The position numbers were made by a program, and so were the translations under genes. Shown one piece after another: positions 1-6,649 of a stretch of 8,665 bases of DNA. Below the pieces are notes generated by a model. The model did not search any database. It was not told the origin of the DNA and was given only the letters and a program-made list of their open reading frames with translations. The stretch's first letter is position 1. Each line of letters begins with the position of its first letter. This stretch comes from Alphaproteobacteria bacterium (GTDB taxonomy: Bacteria > Pseudomonadota > Alphaproteobacteria > RUG11792). The DNA is taken from positions 1 to 8,665 of the forward strand of contig JAFSTL010000062.1 in assembly GCA_017450545.1 (NCBI GenBank), given 5' to 3'.

Positions 1-3
1 TAA

Positions 4-20
4 AGTTGACTTGATCAACT
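4..20. repeat. perfect 6-bp inverted repeat over the candidate -35
   Basis: AGTTGA (4-9) and TCAACT (15-20) are exact reverse complements around a 5-base spacer. The element covers the TTGACT -35 candidate of typA, where a repressor operator could sit. No T-run follows, so it is not a normal terminator. It could also belong to the unseen upstream gene, or be chance. Confidence 0.4.
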
Positions 21-34
21 GTGTGTGATATCCT
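6..34 (+). promoter_or_regulatory. candidate sigma70-type promoter for typA
   Basis: A -35-like TTGACT (6-11, five of six consensus bases) is followed after exactly 17 bases by TATCCT (29-34, four of six). A TG one base before the hexamer (26-27) makes it an extended -10. Transcription would start near 41, giving a leader of about 60 bases before typA. The -35 lies inside a perfect inverted repeat (4-20). This is inferred from consensus only. Confidence 0.42.
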
Positions 35-35
35 G

Positions 36-62
36 GAAGAGGATGAGGAGGTTAGTCTCTTC
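36..62 (+). repeat. inverted repeat in the typA leader
   Basis: GAAGAG (36-41) and CTCTTC (57-62) are exact reverse complements around a 15-base loop and are followed by GTTTTG. If transcribed, this would be a small leader hairpin. It is weak as a terminator because the T-run is only four bases. The purine-rich loop holds GGAGG (47-51), which could be a ribosome site sequestered in the loop or merely chance. Confidence 0.3.
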
Positions 63-104
63 GTTTTGTGAGATTTATCAGAAAATAATATAATGGAGAA
101 GATG

Positions 105-1940
105 ATGTCTGCAAATATAAAGAATTTAGCTATTATAGCTCACGTTGATCATGGAAAAACAACTTTAGTTGATGCTTTATTTAAGCAAAGCGGGTTGTTT
201 CGAGATAACCAGACGATTGAGACTTGTGCAATGGATTCGAATGAATTGGAGCGGGAGCGCGGAATAACAATATTGGCGAAGTGTACCAGTTTTAACTGGA
301 AAGGTACAAAGTTGAATATCGTAGATACGCCTGGACACGCTGATTTTGGAGGCGAAGTTGAGCGAATTTTGAGTATGGTTGATGGCGTTTTAGTTTTGGT
401 CGACGCGGCAGAAGGACCTATGCCACAAACAAAATTCGTGTTAACCAAAGCGTTGGCACTAAATCTTAATCCTATAGTTGTAATAAATAAAATAGATAAA
501 TCAGATGCGAGAGTATCGGAAGTTTTGGATGAGGTATTCGACTTGTTCATAGCTCTTGGGGCGAATGATACTCAGTTGGATTTTCCGATAATATACGCAT
601 CTGGGCGTAATGGCTGGGCGGTCAAGAATTTGGAGCACGATGAGCGGAAGGATATGACACCACTTTTGGATGCGATTATCGCACATGTTCCAAACGCAAC
701 AACGGAAAGTGGAACAGATTTCAAGATGCTGGTCACGTTGCTCGAGCAAGATCAATATCTTGGACGGATACTGACTGGAAAAATTCTAAGCGGGACTGCG
801 AATATCAACGATGCAGTTCATGCACTGAGACCTGGAAGCGAAACTGAAATAGAGCGCTCCAGGTTGACGAAATTGCTTGCATTTGAGGGACTGAAACGAA
901 TACCGATTGAGAAGGCACAAGCAGGCGATATTATTGCAATTGCCGGATTGGAAAAAGCGACTGTGGCGGATACCATTGCGTCGGTGGAAGTTACGGAGCC
1001 TCTGAATTCATTGCCGATAGACCCGCCAACAATTTCCATGACATTTTCGGTAAACGATTCGCCGCTTGCTGGAAAAGAGGGTAAAAACCTAACGTCCAGA
1101 GTAATTGGCGACCGACTTTTCAAGGAAGCGGAAGGAAATGTTTCCATAACGGTCAAACGATCTGCTGAAGAAGAGTCGTATGAAGTTGCAGGACGTGGCG
1201 AATTGCAGCTTGGAATACTGATCGAAACGATGCGTCGTGAGGGATTTGAATTATCTATTGGGCGACCGAAAGTGTTGTTTAAGAAAGACCCGGAGACCGG
1301 CGCGACACTGGAGCCAATAGAAGAGCTATACGTTGATTTGGACGATGAATTCACAGGCACTGTTGTTGACAAGCTCATAATGCGCAAAGGCGAAATGGTT
1401 GACATGCGCCCATCCGGCGTTGGAAAAACTAGGATAAAGTTCCTGATTCCAACCCGCGGGTTGATTGGATATTACGGTGAGTTTTTGACTGATACGCGTG
1501 GCTCTGGCATTATGAACCGCTCGTTCCACTCATACGCTCCGCATAAGGGCGTCATAGAAGAGCGAGCGCGTGGTGCATTGGTTTCAGTTGCAAACGGAAA
1601 GGCAGTTCCGTATGCACTGTTTTTCTTGAAAGATAGGGGAACGTTATTTGTACATCCGGGAGACCCTGTATACGAAGGCATGATAATTGGTGAGCATAGT
1701 CGCGAAAACGAGCTCGAAGTTAACCCGACGAAAGAGAAGCAACTGTCGAATTGTCGTGCTGCTGGAAAGGATGAAAACATCAAGTTACCAAACCCACGCG
1801 AGATGTCTTTGGAGCAGGCAATAGCTTATATAAAGAATGACGAACGAGTGGAAGTTACGCCGAAATCGATACGATTGCGAAAGAAATATCTCGATTCGAT
1901 AACTCGCAAAAAGATGAGCCGTGCGACGGATAAGCCGTGA
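105..1940 (+). CDS. typA: translational GTPase TypA/BipA
   Basis: TypA/BipA is an EF-G-like GTPase that binds the 70S ribosome and supports 50S assembly and stress or cold adaptation. All GTPase motifs are visible (611-residue numbering): P-loop AHVDHGKTT (12-20), switch I RGITI (52-56), DTPGHADF (74-81) and NKID (128-131). EF-G-like domains II, III and V follow, then the TypA-specific C-terminal part with TRGLIGYYGEFLTDTRGSG. Length is normal for the family and no motif is missing. In-frame ATGs lie at 93, 102 and 105. I chose 105 because GGAG (95-98) precedes it by six bases and the protein then begins MSANIKNLAIIAHVDHGK, as in homologues; nothing resembling a ribosome site precedes 93. The gene ends just before a strong terminator, so it is probably transcribed alone. 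The function call is firm; the exact start is less so. Confidence 0.97.
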   Translation: MSANIKNLAIIAHVDHGKTTLVDALFKQSGLFRDNQTIETCAMDSNELERERGITILAKCTSFNWKGTKLNIVDTPGHADFGGEVERILSMVDGVLVLVDAAEGPMPQTKFVLTKALALNLNPIVVINKIDKSDARVSEVLDEVFDLFIALGANDTQLDFPIIYASGRNGWAVKNLEHDERKDMTPLLDAIIAHVPNATTESGTDFKMLVTLLEQDQYLGRILTGKILSGTANINDAVHALRPGSETEIERSRLTKLLAFEGLKRIPIEKAQAGDIIAIAGLEKATVADTIASVEVTEPLNSLPIDPPTISMTFSVNDSPLAGKEGKNLTSRVIGDRLFKEAEGNVSITVKRSAEEESYEVAGRGELQLGILIETMRREGFELSIGRPKVLFKKDPETGATLEPIEELYVDLDDEFTGTVVDKLIMRKGEMVDMRPSGVGKTRIKFLIPTRGLIGYYGEFLTDTRGSGIMNRSFHSYAPHKGVIEERARGALVSVANGKAVPYALFFLKDRGTLFVHPGDPVYEGMIIGEHSRENELEVNPTKEKQLSNCRAAGKDENIKLPNPREMSLEQAIAYIKNDERVEVTPKSIRLRKKYLDSITRKKMSRATDKP

Positions 1941-1946
1941 AATTAA

Positions 1947-1978
1947 CCCCGAGAATATAGTTTTCTTGGGGACTTTTT
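1947..1978 (+). terminator. rho-independent terminator of typA
   Basis: CCCCGAGAA (1947-1955) pairs with TTCTTGGGG (1963-1971) to form a nine-pair stem with one G-T wobble and a 7-base loop, followed by ACTTTTT (1972-1978). It begins seven bases after the typA stop codon and ends 16 bases before tRNA-Ser, so it separates the two unless there is readthrough. Confidence 0.85.
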
Positions 1979-1994
1979 GGTAGACTGAGGTTAT

Positions 1995-2084
1995 GGATGG
2001 GTGGTCGAGCGGTTGAAGGCACCGGTCTTGAAAACCGGCAAGGGGGTAACTCCTTCGTGGGTTCGAATCCCACCCCATCCGCCA
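1995..2084 (+). tRNA. tRNA-Ser (anticodon UGA)
   Basis: This is a complete class II tRNA. The acceptor stem GGATGGG (1995-2001) pairs with CCCATCC (2074-2080), followed by discriminator G and an encoded CCA (2082-2084). The anticodon stem CCGGT/ACCGG encloses CTTGAAA, giving anticodon TGA at 2029-2031, which reads UCA and other UCN codons. A long variable arm (about 2040-2055, AAGGGG/CTCCTT with a GTAA loop) is typical of serine tRNAs. The T-arm is GTGGG-TTCGAAT-CCCAC. No separate promoter is obvious in the 16 bases after the typA terminator, so expression may depend on readthrough or a weak promoter inside that spacer. The 3' end lies only eight bases from the stop of the convergent gene. 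Confidence 0.97.
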
Positions 2085-2092
2085 GGAAAAGA

Positions 2093-3235
2093 TTAGCTCT
2101 GTAGATATTCCTTAAACGTTTCTGCTCTAATCGGTCGTGTGGTGTATTTAGTCAAATGGTATAAATTATTGCGTATATTCTTTGGAGCCGGACTTATTGC
2201 GGTGATAATGTTGAAAGCTTTACCTATGTTATGTATATACTCTTGTTCGTCAGGCTCAACCGGCTTCTGTCCTTTTGTAATTCTGTCCAATGCTTCTTTT
2301 GTTCCATCGTAAGTTTTGTTGTGCACGAAATCCACATAATTAATCATTTTATCCAATGCAGATTTCCAGTCCTTTTTAACTTGTTCAATAATCTTGTCCC
2401 TCAAGCTGTAATCAGCTTTTATGATCCGCCTAAGATAATCATGCTGTATCATTTCTCTGTATAGTTCGTTTAATCTATCTTTGGAAAACAAGCGTTGACC
2501 TAATTCTTTCCTTGCCAACAACTCGAAAAATAATGAAACCGATTCGTGGTTCATTCCTTTTATATTTTTTTCATAAATTCCATTTTTCATCCTATATGCA
2601 TAGTCCAGAACATGCGCAGTTTCATGTACTATTTTCAAAAGGAGATCAATGCCATTGTTATATATAACTCTAATTCCAAAGTTTTCAGTTATTTTGTTTT
2701 TGTTCAAATACTGTTTTCTAATAGGTTCAAGTTGTTTTTCCTTTTCTTCTATAAAAGATTGACCTGACAAAATATCATCAAGGTAAGTTATTAGTTCATC
2801 ATTTATACGCTCGGTTACATCGATATTCTTCATACCGTGAGGAATTACAACCATGCAAGACCCGTAAGCGCCTGGAAAACGCTCTTTTGAATATATATAT
2901 TCTCCTTTTTCTATAATACTTGTCGCAATTTTGAGAAATTCCGGAGGCAAGTACGATAAGTACTTGCTGTAAAATTTTTTAGCTGTTGATTTTGCTTGTT
3001 CTAAATTTATGCTCTTTTCATCTTGAATTTTTGCATTTTCTTCTTTTATCAATTCATTTGCATATTTATCTAATGGAGGAAGTTGTTTAAAAATCTCCTT
3101 TTGATCATTGGTTAACCAATGACATTCGTCTATGTGGTCTATAAAGTCTTTTTGTGCTTTAAATTCCGTTTGTGCCATGATCGGTGCAGTCATCACACAC
3201 AATGTTCCTGCTATTCCTGTTTTAAACAGTCTCAT
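2093..3235 (-). CDS. secreted M3-like zinc metallopeptidase, divergent
   Basis: I do not recognise a named gene. From the chosen start the product has 380 residues. It opens with a signal peptide (MRLFKTGIAGTLCVMTAPIMA, cut likely before QTEF), so it is probably periplasmic or secreted. A zinc-binding HETAH (204-208) follows a hydrophobic run. About 27 residues after the first His, ESVSLFFE (231-238) matches the spacing of the EVASTxNE glutamate motif of M3 peptidases such as PepF. An upstream RFPGAYGSC (about 119-127) loosely resembles the RxGAYC segment of that family. The usual M3 C-terminal Tyr/His region is not seen, so substrate and even activity are uncertain. An upstream ATG at 3268 was rejected because it has no ribosome site and overlaps a perfect TATAAT -10; the ATG at 3235 has a weak GAGA and starts the signal peptide. 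It is more AT-rich than typA and stands alone between convergent tRNA-Ser and divergent tamA. Confidence is high that it is a gene, moderate for the family. Confidence 0.75.
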   Translation of the reverse strand: MRLFKTGIAGTLCVMTAPIMAQTEFKAQKDFIDHIDECHWLTNDQKEIFKQLPPLDKYANELIKEENAKIQDEKSINLEQAKSTAKKFYSKYLSYLPPEFLKIATSIIEKGEYIYSKERFPGAYGSCMVVIPHGMKNIDVTERINDELITYLDDILSGQSFIEEKEKQLEPIRKQYLNKNKITENFGIRVIYNNGIDLLLKIVHETAHVLDYAYRMKNGIYEKNIKGMNHESVSLFFELLARKELGQRLFSKDRLNELYREMIQHDYLRRIIKADYSLRDKIIEQVKKDWKSALDKMINYVDFVHNKTYDGTKEALDRITKGQKPVEPDEQEYIHNIGKAFNIITAISPAPKNIRNNLYHLTKYTTRPIRAETFKEYLQS

Positions 3236-3266
3236 AATTTTTCTCAAAAAAAAACTTACAGAAATC

Positions 3267-3294
3267 ATTATAACATATTTTTTTTGTAAACAAA
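3267..3294 (-). promoter_or_regulatory. extended -10 promoter of the M3-like gene
   Basis: On the minus strand TGTTATAAT (3275 to 3267) is a perfect TATAAT with an extended TG. TTTGTT (3294 to 3289) is a poor -35 sixteen bases upstream. Transcription would begin near 3260, giving a leader of about 25 bases to the ATG at 3235 and excluding the ATG at 3268. This is inferred from consensus. Confidence 0.5.
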
Positions 3295-3387
3295 TATACT
3301 GAAGGCTGGGATGCTATTTAATTGTGTAAATTTCTAAATCTTTTCATGTACAATCAGGATGTGGGGCATTGCATAGGGCTAAACGCG

Positions 3388-5199
3388 ATGAAATTGTGGC
3401 GTTTTTTCGCATTCATGTTTTTCATAGTGGAAAGCTATGCAGCAACAGTGAATGGAATCTCCGATAAAGAAATTTTAAACTTTATTAAATCCCAGCTTTC
3501 TGATTGGTCAGATGTTGCTGAAAATTCCATCTCATCTGAATTTAAGTTAAAAAAAGATAAAAAAACGATAAAGAAAATTTTAGTATCGTATGGTTATTTT
3601 GATGCAAAGGTATTGACTTCGTTACAAAACAATAATGCAACATTTGATATAACCCTAAACGAAAGGTATAAATTCGATGAAGTGCTATTGACATACGTTG
3701 ACCAGCGGAATTATAGAGCTGGATTAAAAATAAAACAAGTTTTTGACTTAATCGGCATCGATTATGATACGTATACGGATACAAAGCAACTTTCAGATGG
3801 TGGAGATAAAATTGCTGATTTTTTTAAAAACAAAGGTTTTGCATTTGTAAAAGTTTTTCCTCCAAAAGTGCAATGTGATAAAAAAACAAAAAAAATAAAA
3901 GTGACTTATGAGATTGAATTAAATGGCAAAGTTATAATAGATAAAACAGTTTTAAATATTAAATCTAAAAAAGACCCCAAACTTTTGGAACCATTTGTCC
4001 GAAATAGAATTTCTTGGACAGACGGAGATGTTTATGACAGACAAAAAATAGATGATATGAAGAACGACTTGATGTCCAGCAGGATTTTTTCGGGAATATC
4101 GGTGTCCTTAAGTCGACCGCACAAAGATGCAAAAGACAAAAGTATTGTGCATACAACGTTAACTATAGACATGGAAGAAGCACTACTTCGCGATATCTCT
4201 GCAGGATTAAAATATGGAACGTCTGAAAAATTTGGTATTTTACTTTCCTGGACACACTATAATGTGAATGGCAAGGGCGCCAGTTTGTCTGCAACCATGG
4301 ATGTGTCAAAACACAATCGATATATAAGTTTAAAATACGATACTCCAGATTTTCTTTATAAAAAGCAGCAATTATCAAATCAAGTTTTTTATAAAAAAGA
4401 AAAAGAGGAGGCATATGATGTTTTCAAATCTGGAGCAGAAAGTATGCTTTGGCAAACTTTTGGAACAAAATTTCATGCCGGCATAGGGCTTTGCATTGAG
4501 GATTCAGAGACATACGATAAAATTAAAAAAGAAGATGTAAATTTTAGTGCTATTGGTATTCCAATCGGGATAAAATTCGATACAACAAATGAGTATCTCG
4601 ATCCACAACAAGGAATTCGATGTCAAGCTATGCTGTTGCCTTATATGAGCGCCAAAAACAATATCACAATTTTTACAGGCAAAGCTTCAATATATATCCC
4701 ATTTAGAAAGAATGAATTTCAAAACAATATTGTGCTTGCAATATATTCAAAATACGGAACAATACTAAAAAATAAAAGATATAAAACGCCTAGAGATAAA
4801 CTGTTTTTTGCCGGCGGTTCGGGGTCTGTGCGGGGATATGGATACCAAAAATTAGGTGATTTTAGCGAAATTAACGATAAAAACAAAGATGTTATAAAAT
4901 CGGATGGAAAACCTTTAGGGGGTGAGTCTTTATTTGAAATAGGCATTGAACCGCGTTTTAGGCTTTCGGAAAGCTTGGGAGTGGTGGCATTTGTTGAGGG
5001 GGGGAATGTGTTTGCTAAGAAGATGACCAATCCATTGAAGAAACTGATGATTGGTTATGGAGTCGGAGTTCGCTTTTTCAATGCTTATGCACCTATTCGT
5101 ATTGATATTGCGTTTCCAACAAAAATTCGAAAGACCAAGAGAGGGAAAAAGATCGACTCTGTTTTCAACCTTTATATAAGCGTTGGACAAGCGTTTTAA
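3388..5199 (+). CDS. tamA: TamA-like Omp85-family outer-membrane protein
   Basis: TamA is the outer-membrane part of the translocation and assembly module, which works with the inner-membrane protein TamB in autotransporter insertion and lipid transport to the outer membrane. The 603-residue product has a signal peptide (MKLWRFFAFMFFIVESYA, cleavage at SYA-A), three POTRA-like domains (about 20-92, 93-177 and 178-263), and a C-terminal barrel. The barrel carries the Omp85 signature VRGY (481-484, bases 4828-4839), a GGSGSVRGYGYQKLG loop, the late strand GVVAFVEGGNVF and a terminal Phe (SVGQAF). Length and three POTRAs favour TamA over the five-POTRA BamA. Although the frame is open from TTG 3322, ATG 3388 is preferred: AGGG lies nine bases upstream and the signal peptide begins there. 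The next gene is convergent gltX, so tamB does not follow as it often does. A BamA-like paralogue cannot be fully excluded. Confidence 0.88.
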   Translation: MKLWRFFAFMFFIVESYAATVNGISDKEILNFIKSQLSDWSDVAENSISSEFKLKKDKKTIKKILVSYGYFDAKVLTSLQNNNATFDITLNERYKFDEVLLTYVDQRNYRAGLKIKQVFDLIGIDYDTYTDTKQLSDGGDKIADFFKNKGFAFVKVFPPKVQCDKKTKKIKVTYEIELNGKVIIDKTVLNIKSKKDPKLLEPFVRNRISWTDGDVYDRQKIDDMKNDLMSSRIFSGISVSLSRPHKDAKDKSIVHTTLTIDMEEALLRDISAGLKYGTSEKFGILLSWTHYNVNGKGASLSATMDVSKHNRYISLKYDTPDFLYKKQQLSNQVFYKKEKEEAYDVFKSGAESMLWQTFGTKFHAGIGLCIEDSETYDKIKKEDVNFSAIGIPIGIKFDTTNEYLDPQQGIRCQAMLLPYMSAKNNITIFTGKASIYIPFRKNEFQNNIVLAIYSKYGTILKNKRYKTPRDKLFFAGGSGSVRGYGYQKLGDFSEINDKNKDVIKSDGKPLGGESLFEIGIEPRFRLSESLGVVAFVEGGNVFAKKMTNPLKKLMIGYGVGVRFFNAYAPIRIDIAFPTKIRKTKRGKKIDSVFNLYISVGQAF

Positions 5200-5212
5200 T
5201 TAAGTATACGAC

Positions 5213-5244
5213 GGAGGGGTACGGACACAAATTCCGCATCTCCC
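5213..5244. terminator. possible bidirectional hairpin between tamA and gltX
   Basis: In the 52-base spacer between two convergent stop codons, CGGA (5222-5225) and TCCG (5233-5236) close a 7-base loop. The flanks GGAGGGGT and CATCTCCC extend the stem with G-T wobbles and single mismatches. It could stop transcripts from both sides. No T-run follows on either strand, so a standard intrinsic terminator is not proven. Confidence 0.33.
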
Positions 5245-5251
5245 TATAGCG

Positions 5252-6649
5252 TTATCGTTCGTCAAAATGTGCTATGAACGCATCTATCCTTTTTAGTGTT
5301 TCCTGTTTTCCAAGTATTTCAACAATTTCGAAAACGCTCGGCGAAATCAACTTTCCGCAAAGTGCCGCGCGCATTGCTTGCGCAACTTCAACCAGCTTTA
5401 CTTTGTGTTGTTCTGCACAGTTTTTTACTTTTTCACATATCTCCTGTTCTCTGAGTGCATCGAGCCCATCTATTGTTTTTCTAACTTCACGTATCCACTC
5501 GAGATGACTGGAGGTTGCATATTTTGAACAATCTTCTGTGTATGTCTCCGGCGCATTAACATAAATCTTTGCATCATTCGCTAAATCAATTATTGTCTTT
5601 GCTCTGGTTTTCAGGCTCTTTATTCCTTTCATTACTCGAGCTTTTTGTATGTCATCCAATCCTGGCTTATACAATGGCAATATACACTGCATGAGTGATT
5701 CGTCGCTTCTCTCTTTGAGATAGTGCGCATTCAAATTTTGCAACTTATTCATATCAAATCTGGACGGTGATTTTCCAACGTTATCGAAACTGAACCACTC
5801 GATCGCCTGTGCACGAGATATTATCTCGTCGTCACCATGGCTCCAGCCAAGCCGCAATAAGTAATTCGAAATTGCTTCCGGCAAATAACCAAGTTTTCTA
5901 TAATCCTCGGCGCTTGACGCTCCATGTCGTTTTGATAATTTTGCTCCGTCTGGTCCGTATATGAGCGGGATATGTCCAAACTGAGGTATATCCCATCCAC
6001 AAGCCTTGTATATCTGAATTTGTCGAAAAGTATTAGTCAAATGATCGTCGCCACGAATAACATGAGTTACTCCCATATCGTGATCATCAACGACAACAGA
6101 AAGCATGTATGTTGGCGTGCCGTCTGAGCGCAATAAAACCAAGTCATCCAGTTGTGCATTATCAACAGTTACTTCCCCTTGAACCATATCGTTGATTTTT
6201 GTCTTCCCGTCGTTTTCAGCTTTCAGCCGGATGACAGGGTTTATCCCGGGAACCGGCTTTGTCAGGTCTCGACATTTTCCATCGTATTTATATGATTTTC
6301 CTGCTTTAAGCGCTTCTTCTTTCTTCGCGGCCAATTCTTCCGGTTTGCAGTAGCAATAGTATGCCAAACCATTCTCGACAAGATTATGTGCTATTTCCTT
6401 ATGTCTCTCTATATTATGCGATTGTATAACAGGTTCTTCGTCCCAATCTATATTAAGCCATCTCAATATTTCAAAAATCGACTTAGTATTTTCATCAGTT
6501 GATCTCAGCTTATCTGTATCCTCTATACGTAACAAAAACTTTCCTCCGTTGTGTCTAGCAAAAAGCCAATTAAACAAAGCGGTTCTAACTGAGCCTATGT
6601 GCAGCACCCCCGTTGGACTGGGCGCAAATCTCACTCTCACAGACGCCAT
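5252..6649 (-). CDS. gltX: glutamyl-tRNA synthetase (GltX)
   Basis: This class I synthetase joins glutamate to tRNA-Glu in the cytoplasm and, where it is non-discriminating, also to tRNA-Gln for later amidation by GatCAB. The 465 residues hold FAPSPTGVLHIGS with the HIGH motif at 17-20, LLRIEDTDKLRST (39-51), a zinc-site-like CYC...C (99, 101, 126), YMLSVVVDDHDMGVTHVIRGDDHLTN (181-206), the KMSKS equivalent KLSKR (237-241), and the helical anticodon-binding domain to the end. This matches the GltX1-like type; alphaproteobacteria often carry two GltX copies. The start is fixed by a GGAGG ribosome site (6664 to 6660) ten bases upstream, inside rpoZ. Its ATG shares one base with the rpoZ TAA (TAATG), so translation is probably coupled. 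No damage is seen. Whether it is discriminating cannot be read with certainty from the sequence. Confidence 0.97.
   Translation of the reverse strand: MASVRVRFAPSPTGVLHIGSVRTALFNWLFARHNGGKFLLRIEDTDKLRSTDENTKSIFEILRWLNIDWDEEPVIQSHNIERHKEIAHNLVENGLAYYCYCKPEELAAKKEEALKAGKSYKYDGKCRDLTKPVPGINPVIRLKAENDGKTKINDMVQGEVTVDNAQLDDLVLLRSDGTPTYMLSVVVDDHDMGVTHVIRGDDHLTNTFRQIQIYKACGWDIPQFGHIPLIYGPDGAKLSKRHGASSAEDYRKLGYLPEAISNYLLRLGWSHGDDEIISRAQAIEWFSFDNVGKSPSRFDMNKLQNLNAHYLKERSDESLMQCILPLYKPGLDDIQKARVMKGIKSLKTRAKTIIDLANDAKIYVNAPETYTEDCSKYATSSHLEWIREVRKTIDGLDALREQEICEKVKNCAEQHKVKLVEVAQAMRAALCGKLISPSVFEIVEILGKQETLKRIDAFIAHFDER

Noticed and set aside
818..1405. Minus-strand frame of 195 codons inside typA
   Set aside because: Lies entirely opposite a conserved typA coding region, has no recognisable domain, and is a shadow caused by codon bias.
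2061..2070. GGTTCGAATCC repeated in the two tRNAs (also near 7456-7465)
   Set aside because: It is the standard T-arm of tRNAs, not an attachment-site duplication.
1785..2078. Two minus-strand frames over tRNA-Ser (MGWDSNPRRS..., MGFEPTKELP...)
   Set aside because: These are the well-known false proteins made by translating the complement of a tRNA-Ser; the tRNA folds perfectly.
2231..2767. Plus-strand frames rich in Phe/Ile/Leu opposite the M3-like gene
   Set aside because: Low-complexity hydrophobic antisense of an AT-rich gene with a clear signal peptide and zinc motif on the other strand.
3322..3387. N-terminal extension of tamA from the TTG at 3322
   Set aside because: TTG without a ribosome site, and it would bury the signal peptide 22 residues inside the protein; ATG 3388 fits both.
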